NCBI GenBank assembly: GCA_022376515.1
Contig: WTXI01000010.1
Span: 372,001 to 436,000 of the forward strand
Origin: Lactifluus volemus
Lineage: Eukaryota > Basidiomycota > Agaricomycetes > Russulales > Russulaceae
Direction of reading: 5' to 3'
Length of the DNA: 64,000 nt
Both the position numbers and the translations under genes were made by a program. Positions within the stretch are counted from its first letter, which is position 1. Every line of letters starts with the position of its first letter. The notes beneath the pieces were generated by a model. It was not told the DNA's origin. It saw nothing but the letters and a program-made list of their open reading frames with translations, and searched no databases. Below, in pieces: positions 1 to 11,222 of this stretch.

Positions 1-2394
1 AAAGGGAATATTGAAGCAAACGGCCAGGGCCAGCTTCGCCGAGGATCCATATCCGATACAGTGGATCAAGACTTTTCCTCTCAGTATGTGTGTGTGCGTG
101 CCACATTTGGAGACATAACTGTACCTCCTTGTCCTGGCATGGAAGGGGATGGATATTCCAGGAAGCCGGTCATCGGTCGTTCAATTGGTCAATCACCACC
201 ACATCACCCACCACTTATTCCAACCCCACTACGTGCATCATATCGGCTCTTCCGTAAAAAAAACTTTGTTCCTTCATGTTCGCGTTGCCGGGGAGTGGCT
301 TGATTTTAGGACGACGTCCTCACCTTGAGGACCTCGTGTACTGTACGCGCGTCCGGGGTGCTGGGGGGCTGCGGATTCAAACGGCACATAGTATTAGTAC
401 ATACACCATTCCACGGCTCTTAATTCCGGAAGTAGAGAACGTCATGGTGAAACGCCCATGGGGTGAGAAAACGTGGGGGTGAGTTCTGGCGGCGGCAGAG
501 GAGAATAGATTAAAGAGGTGATAATTAACTCGAAAGCGTTGTTCTTGCCCCACACCTACTTCCATTAAAAGACAGCCACTCTTGGTGAGGTTAGTTCAGT
601 CCAGTTTACAAGCTTTTTCAAGTTGTGTTGTGCGCGTGCCAATGATAACTTAACTTTATTGGTACATACAGTACGTAGGTACTCTCTGACTGTCTGATGA
701 TGGATGATGTTGAGCAACTCCGACCAGGACCTTTTGAATTCGGACTCGGATATGGAACGGAACGCAATCCCTACAAATGACCCAAAAATAATTTCCCACC
801 AGGTGCCAAAAGGGTGCCATATGCACGACACAAGGACCGGCGTGTGACACACACCTCTCTATGTCTCTGTTTCCCGAGTAGTGGGCTATGGGAACAGATC
901 TGTTCGTTCATGGGAACGAGCTCCTACCTCGTCATTCCATGATATTATTTTGGTTGATGGGCGTTTGGGGGCAACCTCGGCTCCGACTACCAAGGCAGGC
1001 TGCAAAAACACCAAGGCGTTACACTGCACCGCACCGCACCGCATGACCGTCAGTTGCATTTTCCACTCGCTCGATGTATCGTCAGCGGGCGCCTCGCTGT
1101 GTCCGTGACCGTGCAGCCCGCCATCGTGCCAGTCATGATACCACCTCACGGGATCCCCCTCTCGGGCGTCTCCTTCCCACTCTCCGGGTGTCCCTGTCAT
1201 GTCACGTCTATGTTTTCTTTTAAATTATCTCCTTTCCATTAAAACACGGAGGAAACAGGAACGCGCCAGCGCCGTCGTCCTATTTTTTTTTTTTCGTGTG
1301 CCAACCAAAACCAAAAGCTGTGCCCTGGCACACATAAACGCATATCCCGAACCCAGAAAAAGAAAAAGAAAACATAACACACAAAATCTTTCTCTTCTCT
1401 CTCTCTCTCTCTCCTAACCCCCCCCCCCTCACAACCCGAACAGGGCAAAGACAAGCTCCGTCATTTATTAAATTTAACCCGGATAGTTCGTGGGAAGGTT
1501 GACGCTTGATTGAGTAATAAGACCCTATGTTGAGACTATTCCTGATGAGGGAAACCAATTCATGTGTTGTACACACACGTGTGCGGTTCCGACAGTATTG
1601 AAGTGGGTCTCCCCTGGTGCACCGGAAATAGACGGGCGCAGTGGCTGGCGGCGGGCGCCTGTGGAGATACACAGATGACAGTTGAGCAGATCGGTCTTGT
1701 GGGCGAGACATGTTCTCACCATCTAACCGTTTCATCGGGAACTTCGATCACGCTTGTCTGTTGCTGATCCCACGGTCTCTGGAGCCAGGGTAGGGATTTG
1801 TGATCATGATATATCCAACCCGGCGATTCGTTGGAATTCCGTTGATCTGTGCAAATTTTTTCACGGGATGCGGTGTGGATGGGGACGGTGGAGCATCCGT
1901 GGTAACCCTCGGGACCCACTTCCCGGCGTGGCACTCCGAGTTCACACGCACACGTGGAAAGATAAAAAAGTGTCTGTTTATATTATGGATTATGGAAAGG
2001 ATATCGTAGCTCGATGGTACATATACAACGTTTTAGCGTATCAATGAGTAATTGCGGGATGGTGATGGTACAGTGCAACAAGGGGGGCCAATGAATCAGG
2101 CTAGATGCTCTCGGGTGAGTAAAAGGAGTTGATCGGATGCCGGCAACCGAGCCGAACTGTGAAGGCGTCATTGTAGGCGGTGCATGAGAACGGGTCGGCG
2201 CGTAACCGGGTAACGCGCAACAAAGGGGGGTAGGGTTGGATAATGCAATAGGCCCAACATAAACTGATGGCAGCATTTATTCCGGAAGTGAAAGATACCG
2301 GAACGATGGGCGGAAAAGGGATACCAACAGGCAGTGTTGGGAGCACCAGCTCATTATCCCCAGGAAGCGAGGAATGATTCAAGAATGGAATCGG
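1..2394. other. Gene-poor left end, no supported gene
   Basis: No open frame here shows recognisable protein similarity, amino-acid bias or a plausible chain of exons. All frames on both strands are short and overlapping. The stretch contains a CT microsatellite followed by a C run, and scattered A/T tracts. It may hold the 3' untranslated region of the zinc-finger gene to its right and regulatory DNA of a gene left of the window. Confidence 0.5.
1389..1430. repeat. CT microsatellite followed by a poly-C run
   Basis: A pyrimidine-only tract of repeated CT units runs directly into a run of about eleven C residues. It lies in non-coding DNA. The same tract makes Ser/Leu-rich spurious frames on the plus strand and Glu/Arg-rich ones on the minus strand. 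Confidence 0.8.
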
Positions 2395-3199
2395 TTACTC
2401 GAAACCGTATTCAACAGCGATGCGACAGGCCTCGTTGGTCTTGCTGGTAGAAGCATGCTGCCTTAGGCTGTATGGGGAAGAAAAGTCTTCATCACAGGCG
2501 GGACAAGAATGTGCGCTCAACGAAGAGCGAGGGGACTTGCGCGGCGTGTGAGAGGTCTAAGGTTTAAAGGGGGTAAGGCGTGAGAGGTGAGTGAAATGGA
2601 ATTCATAAAGATAGAAGCGTCGATGGGAAGACCTACAATTGAATCGTTGTCCCTCAAATCATCATCATCGGGTGTTTTTCGATTTTGGCAAGGGGAAGCG
2701 GGACAAGCTACATTCGATGCATGAGAAGCGCGGTAGGGAGAGGGAGGGGGGGGGAGGGAGAAGAGGTAAGGGTAAAGAACGAACCTAAAGGAGTATCATC
2801 CTTCGAGTAGACGGCATCACGCCAAAGGCTAACACGACGTTGACGAGTACGATACGTGTCATCAACCGACGGGTCACGATCGGTAAAGGACGGTGGCATA
2901 GGAGGAGAACCGTCCTGCTCCGCGGAAGAGCAATATGACGAGGCATCGGACAAAGAAGAAGGAGAGGAAGAGTCATAGGCAGAACTATCCGATTGAGAGT
3001 CTGAATAGGACGAGGACGAGGAAGATATTCGGGAGGGAGTGTACTTGTTCTGATTTTGTTGAGGGGGTGGTGATGAGCACTCTACGAGTTGAATGATCTG
3101 AAGTGAGCAAGGTTGGCGGACGTATAAGGGGACAAAGTCCTTTGTAGGAGGGTAGATATCGTCATTGAACATGATGAGGATGGGAGGGGTGATGATCAA
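2395..3199 (-). CDS. Ser-rich protein with C-terminal C2H2/C2HC-type zinc finger
   Basis: I infer three exons: 3199-2785, 2707-2637 and 2556-2395. The phases close to a 215-residue protein. Introns of 77 and 80 bases carry GT donors and AG acceptors. The first exon has a Pro-rich start, a long Ser run around residues 55-95 and a basic patch. The last exon gives CPACDEDF, then SLRQH, then EAC ten residues later, ending in EYGFE. That is a Cys-x2-Cys-x12-His finger with a His or Cys fourth ligand. The N-terminus could begin at Met1 or at Met10 (MFNDDIYPP). The role is unknown; a DNA-binding or protein-interaction role is inference from the finger only. The C-terminal layout recalls small basidiomycete-specific finger proteins, from memory and not checked. 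The finger exon is too short to stand out as an open frame and is recognisable only after splicing. Confidence 0.72.
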
Positions 3200-3613
3200 G
3201 TCGAGTGAATCGGAAGGGGATGGGAATGGGGAGTAGCGGGATGAGGGAGGTCATCTAAAGTACCCAGTCGTTTTTGAGGGAAGGAACCAAGAAGGGCAAT
3301 AAGACACAAGAGAGGGCAACCCAAACCAGATTTCCCTGCCTAAGATCGGCTCAGATCCCATCTACTCTTTTTCCTTTTCCAGTGTGGTTCCAATTCGGCG
3401 TGAGTAAGCGGACATTTCGCGGCGCGATTCTCACGCCCTTGAGCCATGGACCGTGTTTTTCCAAATTTATGTTTAGAAGCAGAAATATGATCACCCAACT
3501 TTCATCATTTCATCCCCTTGGCCAACTTTCCCAAATAAAAAATTTAAAAATAAAAAAAAAACTTTTTTTTATTGTTTTTTTCCCACGCAACTAACCCTAA
3601 GCCTAGCTTTCCC
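3200..3613. other. Intergenic: zinc-finger gene promoter and MKT1 3' region
   Basis: About 410 bases between the start of the minus-strand zinc-finger gene and the stop of the minus-strand MKT1 gene. It holds a strongly A/T-rich tract near 3530-3590 and a single telomere-like CTAACCCTAA near 3591. No coding signal was seen. Confidence 0.5.
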
Positions 3614-6461
3614 TTATGGACGCATCGGCCCCAGCCACTCCTCCGCTGCTTCGAATTGGCCAAGAAGTTCAGGTAACACAGCTTGCTCTGAATGCAGCTG
3701 CCTCATGGCAGTCAGCGCCTAGAAATTTCCGCTTCAGCTTCCGAACATGCATCCTCATATCGCCTTCAAACTCACCACGTCCCAGAACCGAAACCCGCGT
3801 TCGACTTCCATTCGCGGGTGCTTCACCCCCGGAAATGTCTCCTCGCAAATCTCGAGCGCCATCGCCTTTGCCTCGCGTACTCCTTCTGCATTTGGATCAA
3901 GCACACGTTGCTGATTATTTAGATGCGTCAATGCATCCAAATACACCTTTGCCAGCACACCGAACCCCGTGTTCACTTCACCCTGGAACGGCAGTGATAG
4001 GGCGATGTCCAACAGGTCGTCTCGAGCTCGCCGTGCATCAGACCGTAGGAGCATGTTCAGCGTAGTCACCTCGAGAAGCGTCCGAAGCGCCCGAGACAAC
4101 GATCGGACAAACGAGTTGAACACCAACAGTTCCCGTGACAGTGGCGCAGACCATGGCACGGGCTATATCAATTCAACCATCGTTACCCCATAATTACATC
4201 TCGCACGGCGGACATAAAAACACACCTTGAAGTTTAGCGGGACGATGCTAAGGGTACGCATGACCAGCAACATGCACGACTTCTCACCATCTGCCACGCA
4301 TCGTCTCACCATCAGTTACTCCATCCTGACGTGGGAACAACCACGGCCGCCAATAATCACCACGTACCTGTGCCGAAGCTTGGACCTCCACTAAAGGCTC
4401 TTCCAGACCATAGATGCCCATGCATTACCCCGGCCCTAACCAACTCGAGAAATAGGTAGAGAGAATCTTGGAACTTGTCATTCAGCCGCGCCTGCCGGAT
4501 TGCCGAGTGCATGGCCCGCGCCATCGGTGAATGATCATGCGTCTTCAACAGGAAACTGTCGTGAGGTGAGGACGACGACAAGGGACCGCGGCGCGAACCC
4601 CGATGAGATATGTGAAAGAAAAAAAAGTATCAAGGTTAGTGTCACAGCCGCGCATCAGGTGCTATCGGCGCCACAAGCGCCAAAGATATAGCAATCCCAG
4701 GGCGGCGGGAAAATACGTACCCTCGGAGCTCAAAGAAACGCCAAATCACGTTTGCGACAATCTCATCCTTCTTTTCAAGTGGCACGTTCGTCGCTCCTTG
4801 TCTGACTCTTGTACGGGCAGCCTGTCGTTCTGTGGCGGTCGCTCCCAAGCAAAGCGCAAAGTCGATCGTCGAAGACTGTCAAGGCGATGCCTGTCAGTGG
4901 CAATTTCGCATTAATCAACGAACTCCGCTAACATTTTGCCCGCGAAGCTCCTCTTCAACAATTGCATATGGAACATGCCAACCAACCACACGCTCGGCGA
5001 GCTGTGCGGTCTGCTGTGACGTGTGTAACACAGATTTATTGGAGGAAGGTGCCGAGTGCTCGAACCAGAACATGCCGGCGACTTTCCGGTTAGCCCAAAA
5101 ATTGTGCGCAACGCTGCTAACCAGAGCGAGAGCAGTCGCACGAGGACCTGTCTGTCCTTCTGTGATAACCTCCTTGACGAATCGTCTGTATTCGTTCGTC
5201 TCTCCGTTATCTAGAGGTGGATGCTCGATGATCTGCCCGCTGGCCAGCCATACCAATGGTTGCGGGCTCATGAGCCCGCGCGATAAGTAGAAGTAGATTT
5301 CATCCGGCAGACGGTGAGTGAAAATCTCGTGCAGATCTGTCGGAATGTCGGCGGCAGTGGGGTGATGTGGGTGGTGATTGCCCCCGTGTGGTGGGTTTGG
5401 GGAGGGGAGGGCGAGTGGGAGGGGTTGGACAGTGCCCTCGACGGATAGAATGAGAGAGTATTTGACCATGGATCGCGTTCGTGCGTAAGTATCTTGATAT
5501 TGTATGGATTTGACCGCGGGATGATCGGCATAAACTAATACGGCAGCGTGCCCAGATTTGTAGAATTTGACCATGTCTACCGTCGCCTTCAAAGCCTGTT
5601 CGTGAACAGTGGGTGGGAATGGTTGAGCGTAGTCGAATCCGACCAGGATACCGATATCAAGGAAATGATCTTCGGAAACCCCGAGGTCGTTGAGAATCGA
5701 CTTTTTGGATGTGAATGTGAACGTGGGTTCCGGTCCAGTGAGATTCACGGAAGTGATGAGTTTGTCAACACCGGGATATAGAAGGGTATCGGTGGGTCCG
5801 TAGATAGCGTGAACGTAAGCTTTTTGATGTCGTTGGAGGTAGATGAGCTTTCAGGACGCGTCAAGCAAGCCGGTCAAAAGACGACAACGAATACAAGTAG
5901 CGCACCTGTGCCCAAGCAACATACGGTGCGACAAGGAACTCAACGTTTCGGTTGCGGAAAATGCGCAGGACCTGACGCCAGAGATCCCAGTGAGCCAGAC
6001 CACTCCGTCCCTCGAACAACTTGGTGGCCGCCTCCTCTTGGCCCGATTCGTACTTGGCCCATGCAAGGTTGCGGTCGCGACATGCCTCTTGCTGTTCGAT
6101 ATCACGTTGCATTTGTCGCCAGCGCTTGTTTGGGGAAAGGCCTGGGAAAACAAAAACAGGTTTGATGTGCAATTTTTCGAGCGTACGAAGGTCACTCTCG
6201 ATACGGGTAGCTATAGCAAGTGGAAGACCACCGGTAGCTGCTAGGAGAGGTTCCCGCGATGGCGGATAGTCGTATAGAGATTGGAGATAATAGGCGGCAT
6301 CAATACCCAGACGTGAATCAGAGAGAACGCCAAGAGGGAGCGTTTGAAGGTGCTTCCTTTCTTGAAGATACGCTAGAATAGAGATACGTCACCGACATGA
6401 GTCTGTGTCAGATCAGAAAAAAAAAAGAAAAGGGCGTACTCTCCAGATGTTTGATGGGCAT
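3614..6461 (-). CDS. MKT1: MKT1-like post-transcriptional regulator (XPG-like N and I domains)
   Basis: Eight exons: 6461-6440, 6372-5906, 5847-4933, 4875-4721, 4555-4368, 4290-4226, 4162-3776 and 3718-3614. They join without a phase error into 767 residues, the usual size of the family. The start MPIKHLETYLQERKHLQ leads into RLGIDAAYYL (XPG-N-like). The centre has the family block LPDEIYFYLSRGLMSPQ, then QIIEHPP and EYRRFVKEVITEGQTGPR. The C-terminal helical part ends in EEWLGPMRP. In yeast Mkt1 binds Pbp1 and polysomes, controls translation or stability of selected mRNAs and influences maintenance of the M2 killer dsRNA. The nuclease-like fold is thought to be non-catalytic. Cytoplasmic action is inferred from the family. 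No frame break was found, unlike in many neighbours. Intron 4 is long (165 bases) for this window. Confidence 0.93.
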
Positions 6462-8027
6462 TGCGGCGGTAGTTGGATCGAATGGGTGTGGCAGGCGCGC
6501 TGTGCAGCATGTGGCCAACGACCAAAACTCGCTTATGTAATAGCCATAAAAGTCTTCGATATTCAGAGCTTTGCTGTGTGCCTTCAATCAACGCGATTAT
6601 CGCTCCTCCCTCGGTTGTCATGTACACGAATGTACTATCTCTTTCCGCAACAGGAATAGCCTCTCCCACCCCACTGAAATCTGCGTGCACTCGCTTGCAA
6701 ATAATTAAAAGTACAATTACTTTGGCGCATTAAAGCCATCAATTGTGTCATGGCGAAGATTGCGAATCCCGAGTTTCGCACCCACCCGCAATTATCATGG
6801 CAACTCTGGCTAATCGCGGAACGATTCTTCCATCATAACTTTTTTGGTTGCTGCAGTGGTGCTCGGGAATTACGCGGAAATCACCGCATGACACCGTGAT
6901 ATCTGTATGCAGCGATCACCCTATTTTGATTCTCTACAAAGTTTAGAGAGGAATCCTCGGGAAGAGGAGGTAGGCCCATGTAGAAGTTCGACCGACTCAC
7001 GTTTAAACAGGAACGTATAATATTGGTATCACATGAAGGAGTCGATAACGACGCCGAGTCACACTACAAGTTTTCACCCGCTTTGTTTATCACCGGTCGC
7101 TCGAGGCCAGTGAACACCTTTTTCCTGCGTATCAAGAATTTCGTTCGTTGGTAGGTATGTATTGTATCAGCGCCACTCTTCGGCCGGACTCACTTCTCTT
7201 TCTCACCGTGCTCGCATGGCCCACGGTTGTCATAAAAAAGACTCGAAGAAGAGGACATCGTTGTGACGTTTCATGTTCAAATTCTACACGCTCTGTTCCA
7301 TATGCGTCATTGCCGACGGGACATCACGGCATAACAGTCCTTCGGGACAGACGACAATAAATAGACACTCGCACGCTCGCCTTCACAATCGTAGAACGGA
7401 AGCTATAGTGAAACCTCAACTTTAGAACCCCATGTCAATGTGTCGGCTGAATGTTCTAGATCCGGCGAAGCTGTCTCAAGGAAAAAGAAAGGTCTGTTAT
7501 CCTTTGATAACGTCAAAAACCTTCTCCAGTATCTACACCTCTCGCGTGGTCCACGTCGCAAACAATTAAATTCGTTTCAGATTCGGCGTGGGAAGAAAGT
7601 TGAACGACTGTGTGAGAGCTTAGGCTAAACTCCACCAGTTCGGGAAATAGCAGTGGTTATTTCAAGACAGCTGGAGTTGAATGATGCACCCGTTGCTACG
7701 TTGGCGGGTGAGAGTGCACATGCATATAGCAGGTACTGGTGTTCGGCTATCCTGTCGGTCTCTTTGCTAGCTCCGAAGGTACACCATGCGTGAGCATCAA
7801 AGTAAAACATGGAGTTCCGATCAAACACACCCAACTGCCGGAAATGTAGGCTATCGTCGGCTCGTGGGAGGTTCTCACGCGGCGCTCACTTAAAATTGAA
7901 TATTGAAATGTTCGGGCCAACATGGCGGAACGCAGAAAATGGCTGCAGTGATTACAGTATAATACCATCATGCAAGGGCTGACGGCGATCTCAGCATAAC
8001 GACCTTCAAGATCCATCACCTATACCT
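6462..8027. other. Intergenic, MKT1 promoter and epsilon-COP 3' side
   Basis: About 1.57 kb between the MKT1 start codon and the epsilon-COP stop codon, both on the minus strand. I see no conserved frame. Open frames around 7150-7360, 7440-7630 and 7750-8020 have no recognisable domain and no matching exons. A small lineage-specific gene cannot be excluded. Confidence 0.45.
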
Positions 8028-9167
8028 TCAAGTTGCAGTAGGGATGGCCAGGGGTGGAACTTTGAACTTGATGGCCAAGTCGTCAAATTCAACGGTCTTA
8101 GAATTCACCGCAGTTACTAATGGGTGGTCGGGATACGCTGATGAAAGTCGGCTGAGAAAGGTAACAACCCGTGAGTATCGGAATCGTCAAAGACAACACT
8201 GAATGATGGGTACCTCCAAAGCTCTTCTGCATCACCTTTCTTGGGTCCTAAACCGGCAGCGACGACACTTGCTGCGAGTGTCTCCGCGTCATCTTTACCC
8301 CCTAGAAGCGAGATAGCTTCCTCAAGGTCGGACTTTGCTTCTTGTACCTCACCGCAGAGTAGGCGAGTAACCCCGCGTGCGGTGAGAAGGTGGGGAGACA
8401 AGAGAGAGGGGGTAGAAATTTGTTCCGTGTAGAAATCTTGCGCGTCTGAATAGCCATCTTTCCCAGTAACGAGTCCGATGCTTGATTCGATCAACTGGAG
8501 CAACAGGTCATCCTCGGCCCATTGCTTCGCGCGCTCGAATTCTTTCCGCGCTAAATCTGGACGATGTATAGAGAGATAAATTTGGACAGCGATGGCCACT
8601 CTAAGAAGACGGTCCGTGAGAGCACAGATGCATTAAAAGAGGAAAAGTGGGGTTAGCTACCCGTTGCATTCACACACACAATTTGACTACTCACGCCTCG
8701 AGATTTTTCGTGGTGGATTCCGCTCCAAGGGTTTCCAGAGCCTCTTCTATTTCATTCGCACGGGCAAACGCCGTTCCGGCAACGACGCGTACCCAGCCCT
8801 TCTCTTGTACGGTTGCTTCCACGTCATCCCCCTCAATCTCGACGCACAAATCGCGGAGCTCTTCGAGCGCAGCATCGCCTCTGGTCAGAGATGTAATTGG
8901 CAAACACTGCCACTGCTTTGAGAGCAACGTTTTCGGTGTCATTTGGAATGAGAGATTTGACGGTTTTAGTATCCCCAACGGCGATGTGCGCCCGCGCTTT
9001 ATAAAAGAGTATCGGGGTGTAGTCTTCAGACGATGGGTCTGGGAGATTCTGTCCCACAAGAGCCTGGTATGCACCTCATGCTAGTATGAGAACAAGAATA
9101 GAGAGGTCTGGATACAAATACCTATGAAGAAGCGCTGCCTGACAATGTACAAGTCTGTAGACTCCAT
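8028..9167 (-). CDS. SEC28: Coatomer subunit epsilon (epsilon-COP)
   Basis: Exons 9167-9122, 9074-8695, 8600-8214 and 8151-8028. The start is MESTDLYIVRQRFFIGAYQ, the usual TPR-type N-terminus of epsilon-COP. Later blocks QIYLSIHRPDLARKEFE, DDLLLQLIES and TARGVTRLL form the conserved helical hairpins. The C-terminus YPDHPLVTAVNSK is typical. Epsilon-COP is a coatomer (COPI) subunit that stabilises alpha-COP on retrograde Golgi-to-ER vesicles; it acts in the cytosol and on Golgi membranes. Exon 2 carries a frame break near 8880 between FANYISDQ and DAALEELRDL, as if one base were extra. With it corrected the protein is 311 residues, normal for the family. A 70-base intron (8928-8859) would also restore frame but would delete conserved helices, giving 288 residues. 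The gene is divergent from RAD9 with a 184-base shared upstream region. Confidence 0.9.
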
Positions 9168-9351
9168 GAGTGTTTAATCATTCAGTTGTGGCAGATGCAA
9201 GCGCGTCACTCTCGATACACTCACGTGATATCATTTCACGACCTCTGTACTAACCATCAATCTGTACAGTAAGCTATCCCATAACACAGTATGTTTTATG
9301 TTTTCCTTATTTCTTGATCCTTTTATCAAGTAACGGGCTTTAAGAACGCAG

Positions 9352-11222
9352 ATGCAGGCCTCCCTTGATCCCTCGGGTCTGAAGTGTATGCTGCTACGCG
9401 CCCCTCTCATGACCGTTTCCGTTTGCCAATGTCCTCGGGATGCCACACCCAGCATTCACACGCGCTCTTACCTGTATGTCAAAATATAGCGAAGAACTTT
9501 TCATCAATGCCATGCCCGATTCTGTCTCGTTCTCCGCAACAAATGCATCATTGTCTGCTTATTGCCGCTTCACGTATGATAGGAGCTTCTTTGCCAAGTT
9601 CAATATCGGCAACGAAATCATGGGAGAGGGCATATCTGATCTTGATGATACGGAGCAAACGCAGACAGTAGCCGGCCAGTTGTGTGTGCAGGTATTTTTC
9701 CTCTTCGGATGAAACGCGCGTTTCCTCGCTCATTGAGCGTTGTCATAGCCCCTACTCGCGATTCTCAAACACAAAAGTCTAGAGAAATCTCTAGATATCC
9801 TCGATCTCATCATTGTAGATGGCATATCAGATCACGAGGACGAGGAACATGACACCTTGGAGAGTAAATTGGTCATTCGCTTGCACTGTAAACATGGTGG
9901 TGTCCCTACGTCATTGGCTATTGCGTTTTTGTTGCTGAAGCGAGTCCGTCGTGGTCACCGTCAGGAATCGTAAAGACGCATCGTTTATTGCTACAAACGC
10001 CGTCATCCCAATTGCACCTCCATGTACCCGAGGCTCTGAATGAATCACACGTTGTGATAGGTCCCAAAGCCATGAGGGATATGATTGACCATTTCCCGTC
10101 TACAAGGGGCAAGGCCGACCCGCAGTTGACATGGGTCTTCGATGACGCCGAAGTTCACGTAAGAAGTCTCGAGAACTCGCTAGACGGCAAAGGTGAGTAG
10201 AACGTTTTGTCATTTAGAATTCCAAGTAAGGTAGCGTTCTCAGGGGCAGGGCAACTCGCGACCGAATTGACCATTAGCGCAGACGAGTTTGAGAACTATG
10301 ACATATTTGCAACACCCATTTCCCTTGCATTCCACCTGCGTGAATTCAATGTGAGCGCGTTCTAGTCTCTCATCCGAAGCATTTAGGTCACAGTATGAAC
10401 CCGCAAATGGTACTGATCAGGCTACAATCGCGTATGCCGAATCGATGGAGGCCATACTCGATGTGCGTTTCACCGACCCGGCCGCGGCTCTGTACGTAGA
10501 TGTCCAGAGTGACAGCATCGAGAGCTTGTTCGCCATCTCGACTAGCCGCGTTCCCGGCGCACCGACACCCCCGGCGGTTGCGGTACCCAGCCAGGTCCAC
10601 CCCGCGGGTTCGTCTGGGTCTGCGCAGGTGCATGTACGCAAGCGTCCACGGAGGATTCTGCTGCACCGCGGCATCGTACACCAGCAAAGGTCGTCGAACG
10701 CGTAGGGCCGTCTATACACCCACGGCGCGTGCAAGCTCCGCCGCCACCATCCATACCTTCACACGCACCACAGAGGGCGCATCTGTATTCACTTCCTGTG
10801 CGCCAGACCCCAGAAGGACCGCTCTTTCTCCCCGAGTCTCAAATGTCCGCCGCGGACAGGGAGGCACTTCACGCGTCTGGACTTGGCGAAATGGATGCGG
10901 ACGAATTTAACGCGATGATGGAGGACGACGGCGAGGAGGTCGGCCTAAACTTGGATCCTTGGGGCATTCCTCCGCCGCCATCACCGGCGCCGGTACCGGA
11001 TATAGACTTGGACGAACGAGGACAAGGGCAGAACGTCAACTTGTACGAAGATGATATCGAGGAGTCGGAGATGGGTCCTACACAATCCGATGAGAACGGC
11101 AAGGTAATGTCGTCGCTTGGCCCCCCCTTTCCGTCGTTACGCGTGCGAATGTTTCGTTCTGATCGGTTTCGTGGTTTTTTTTTCTTCTTGGGCAGGTCTT
11201 CCGACCGCTCTTTGACGATTGA
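9352..11222 (+). CDS. RAD9: RAD9 checkpoint-clamp (9-1-1) subunit
   Basis: Eight exons: 9352-9385, 9453-9691, 9749-9896, 9965-10192, 10244-10350, 10421-10627, 10690-11103 and 11196-11222. They close in phase to 467 residues. The N-terminal part matches the Rad9 PCNA-like fold: FTRALTCMSKYSEEL, SLSAYCRF and later TELTISADEFENYD, then FHLREFN and LDVRFTDPAAALY. The C-terminal tail is acidic and disordered, with DADEFNAMMEDD, and ends in VFRPLFDD on a final 27-base exon. Rad9 forms a heterotrimeric ring with Hus1 and Rad1, loaded at DNA damage by Rad17-RFC in the nucleus; its tail activates ATR/Mec1 through TopBP1-type partners. The least certain join is the intron at 10628-10689 inside the variable tail. 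No frame break was seen. Confidence 0.93.

Noticed and set aside
5809..6269. Overlapping frames on the plus strand opposite MKT1
   Set aside because: Shadows of the MKT1 exon; the minus strand carries clear MKT1 similarity.
10500..10910. 136-codon plus-strand frame over the RAD9 tail
   Set aside because: Arg/Thr-rich shadow of RAD9 exons in another frame.
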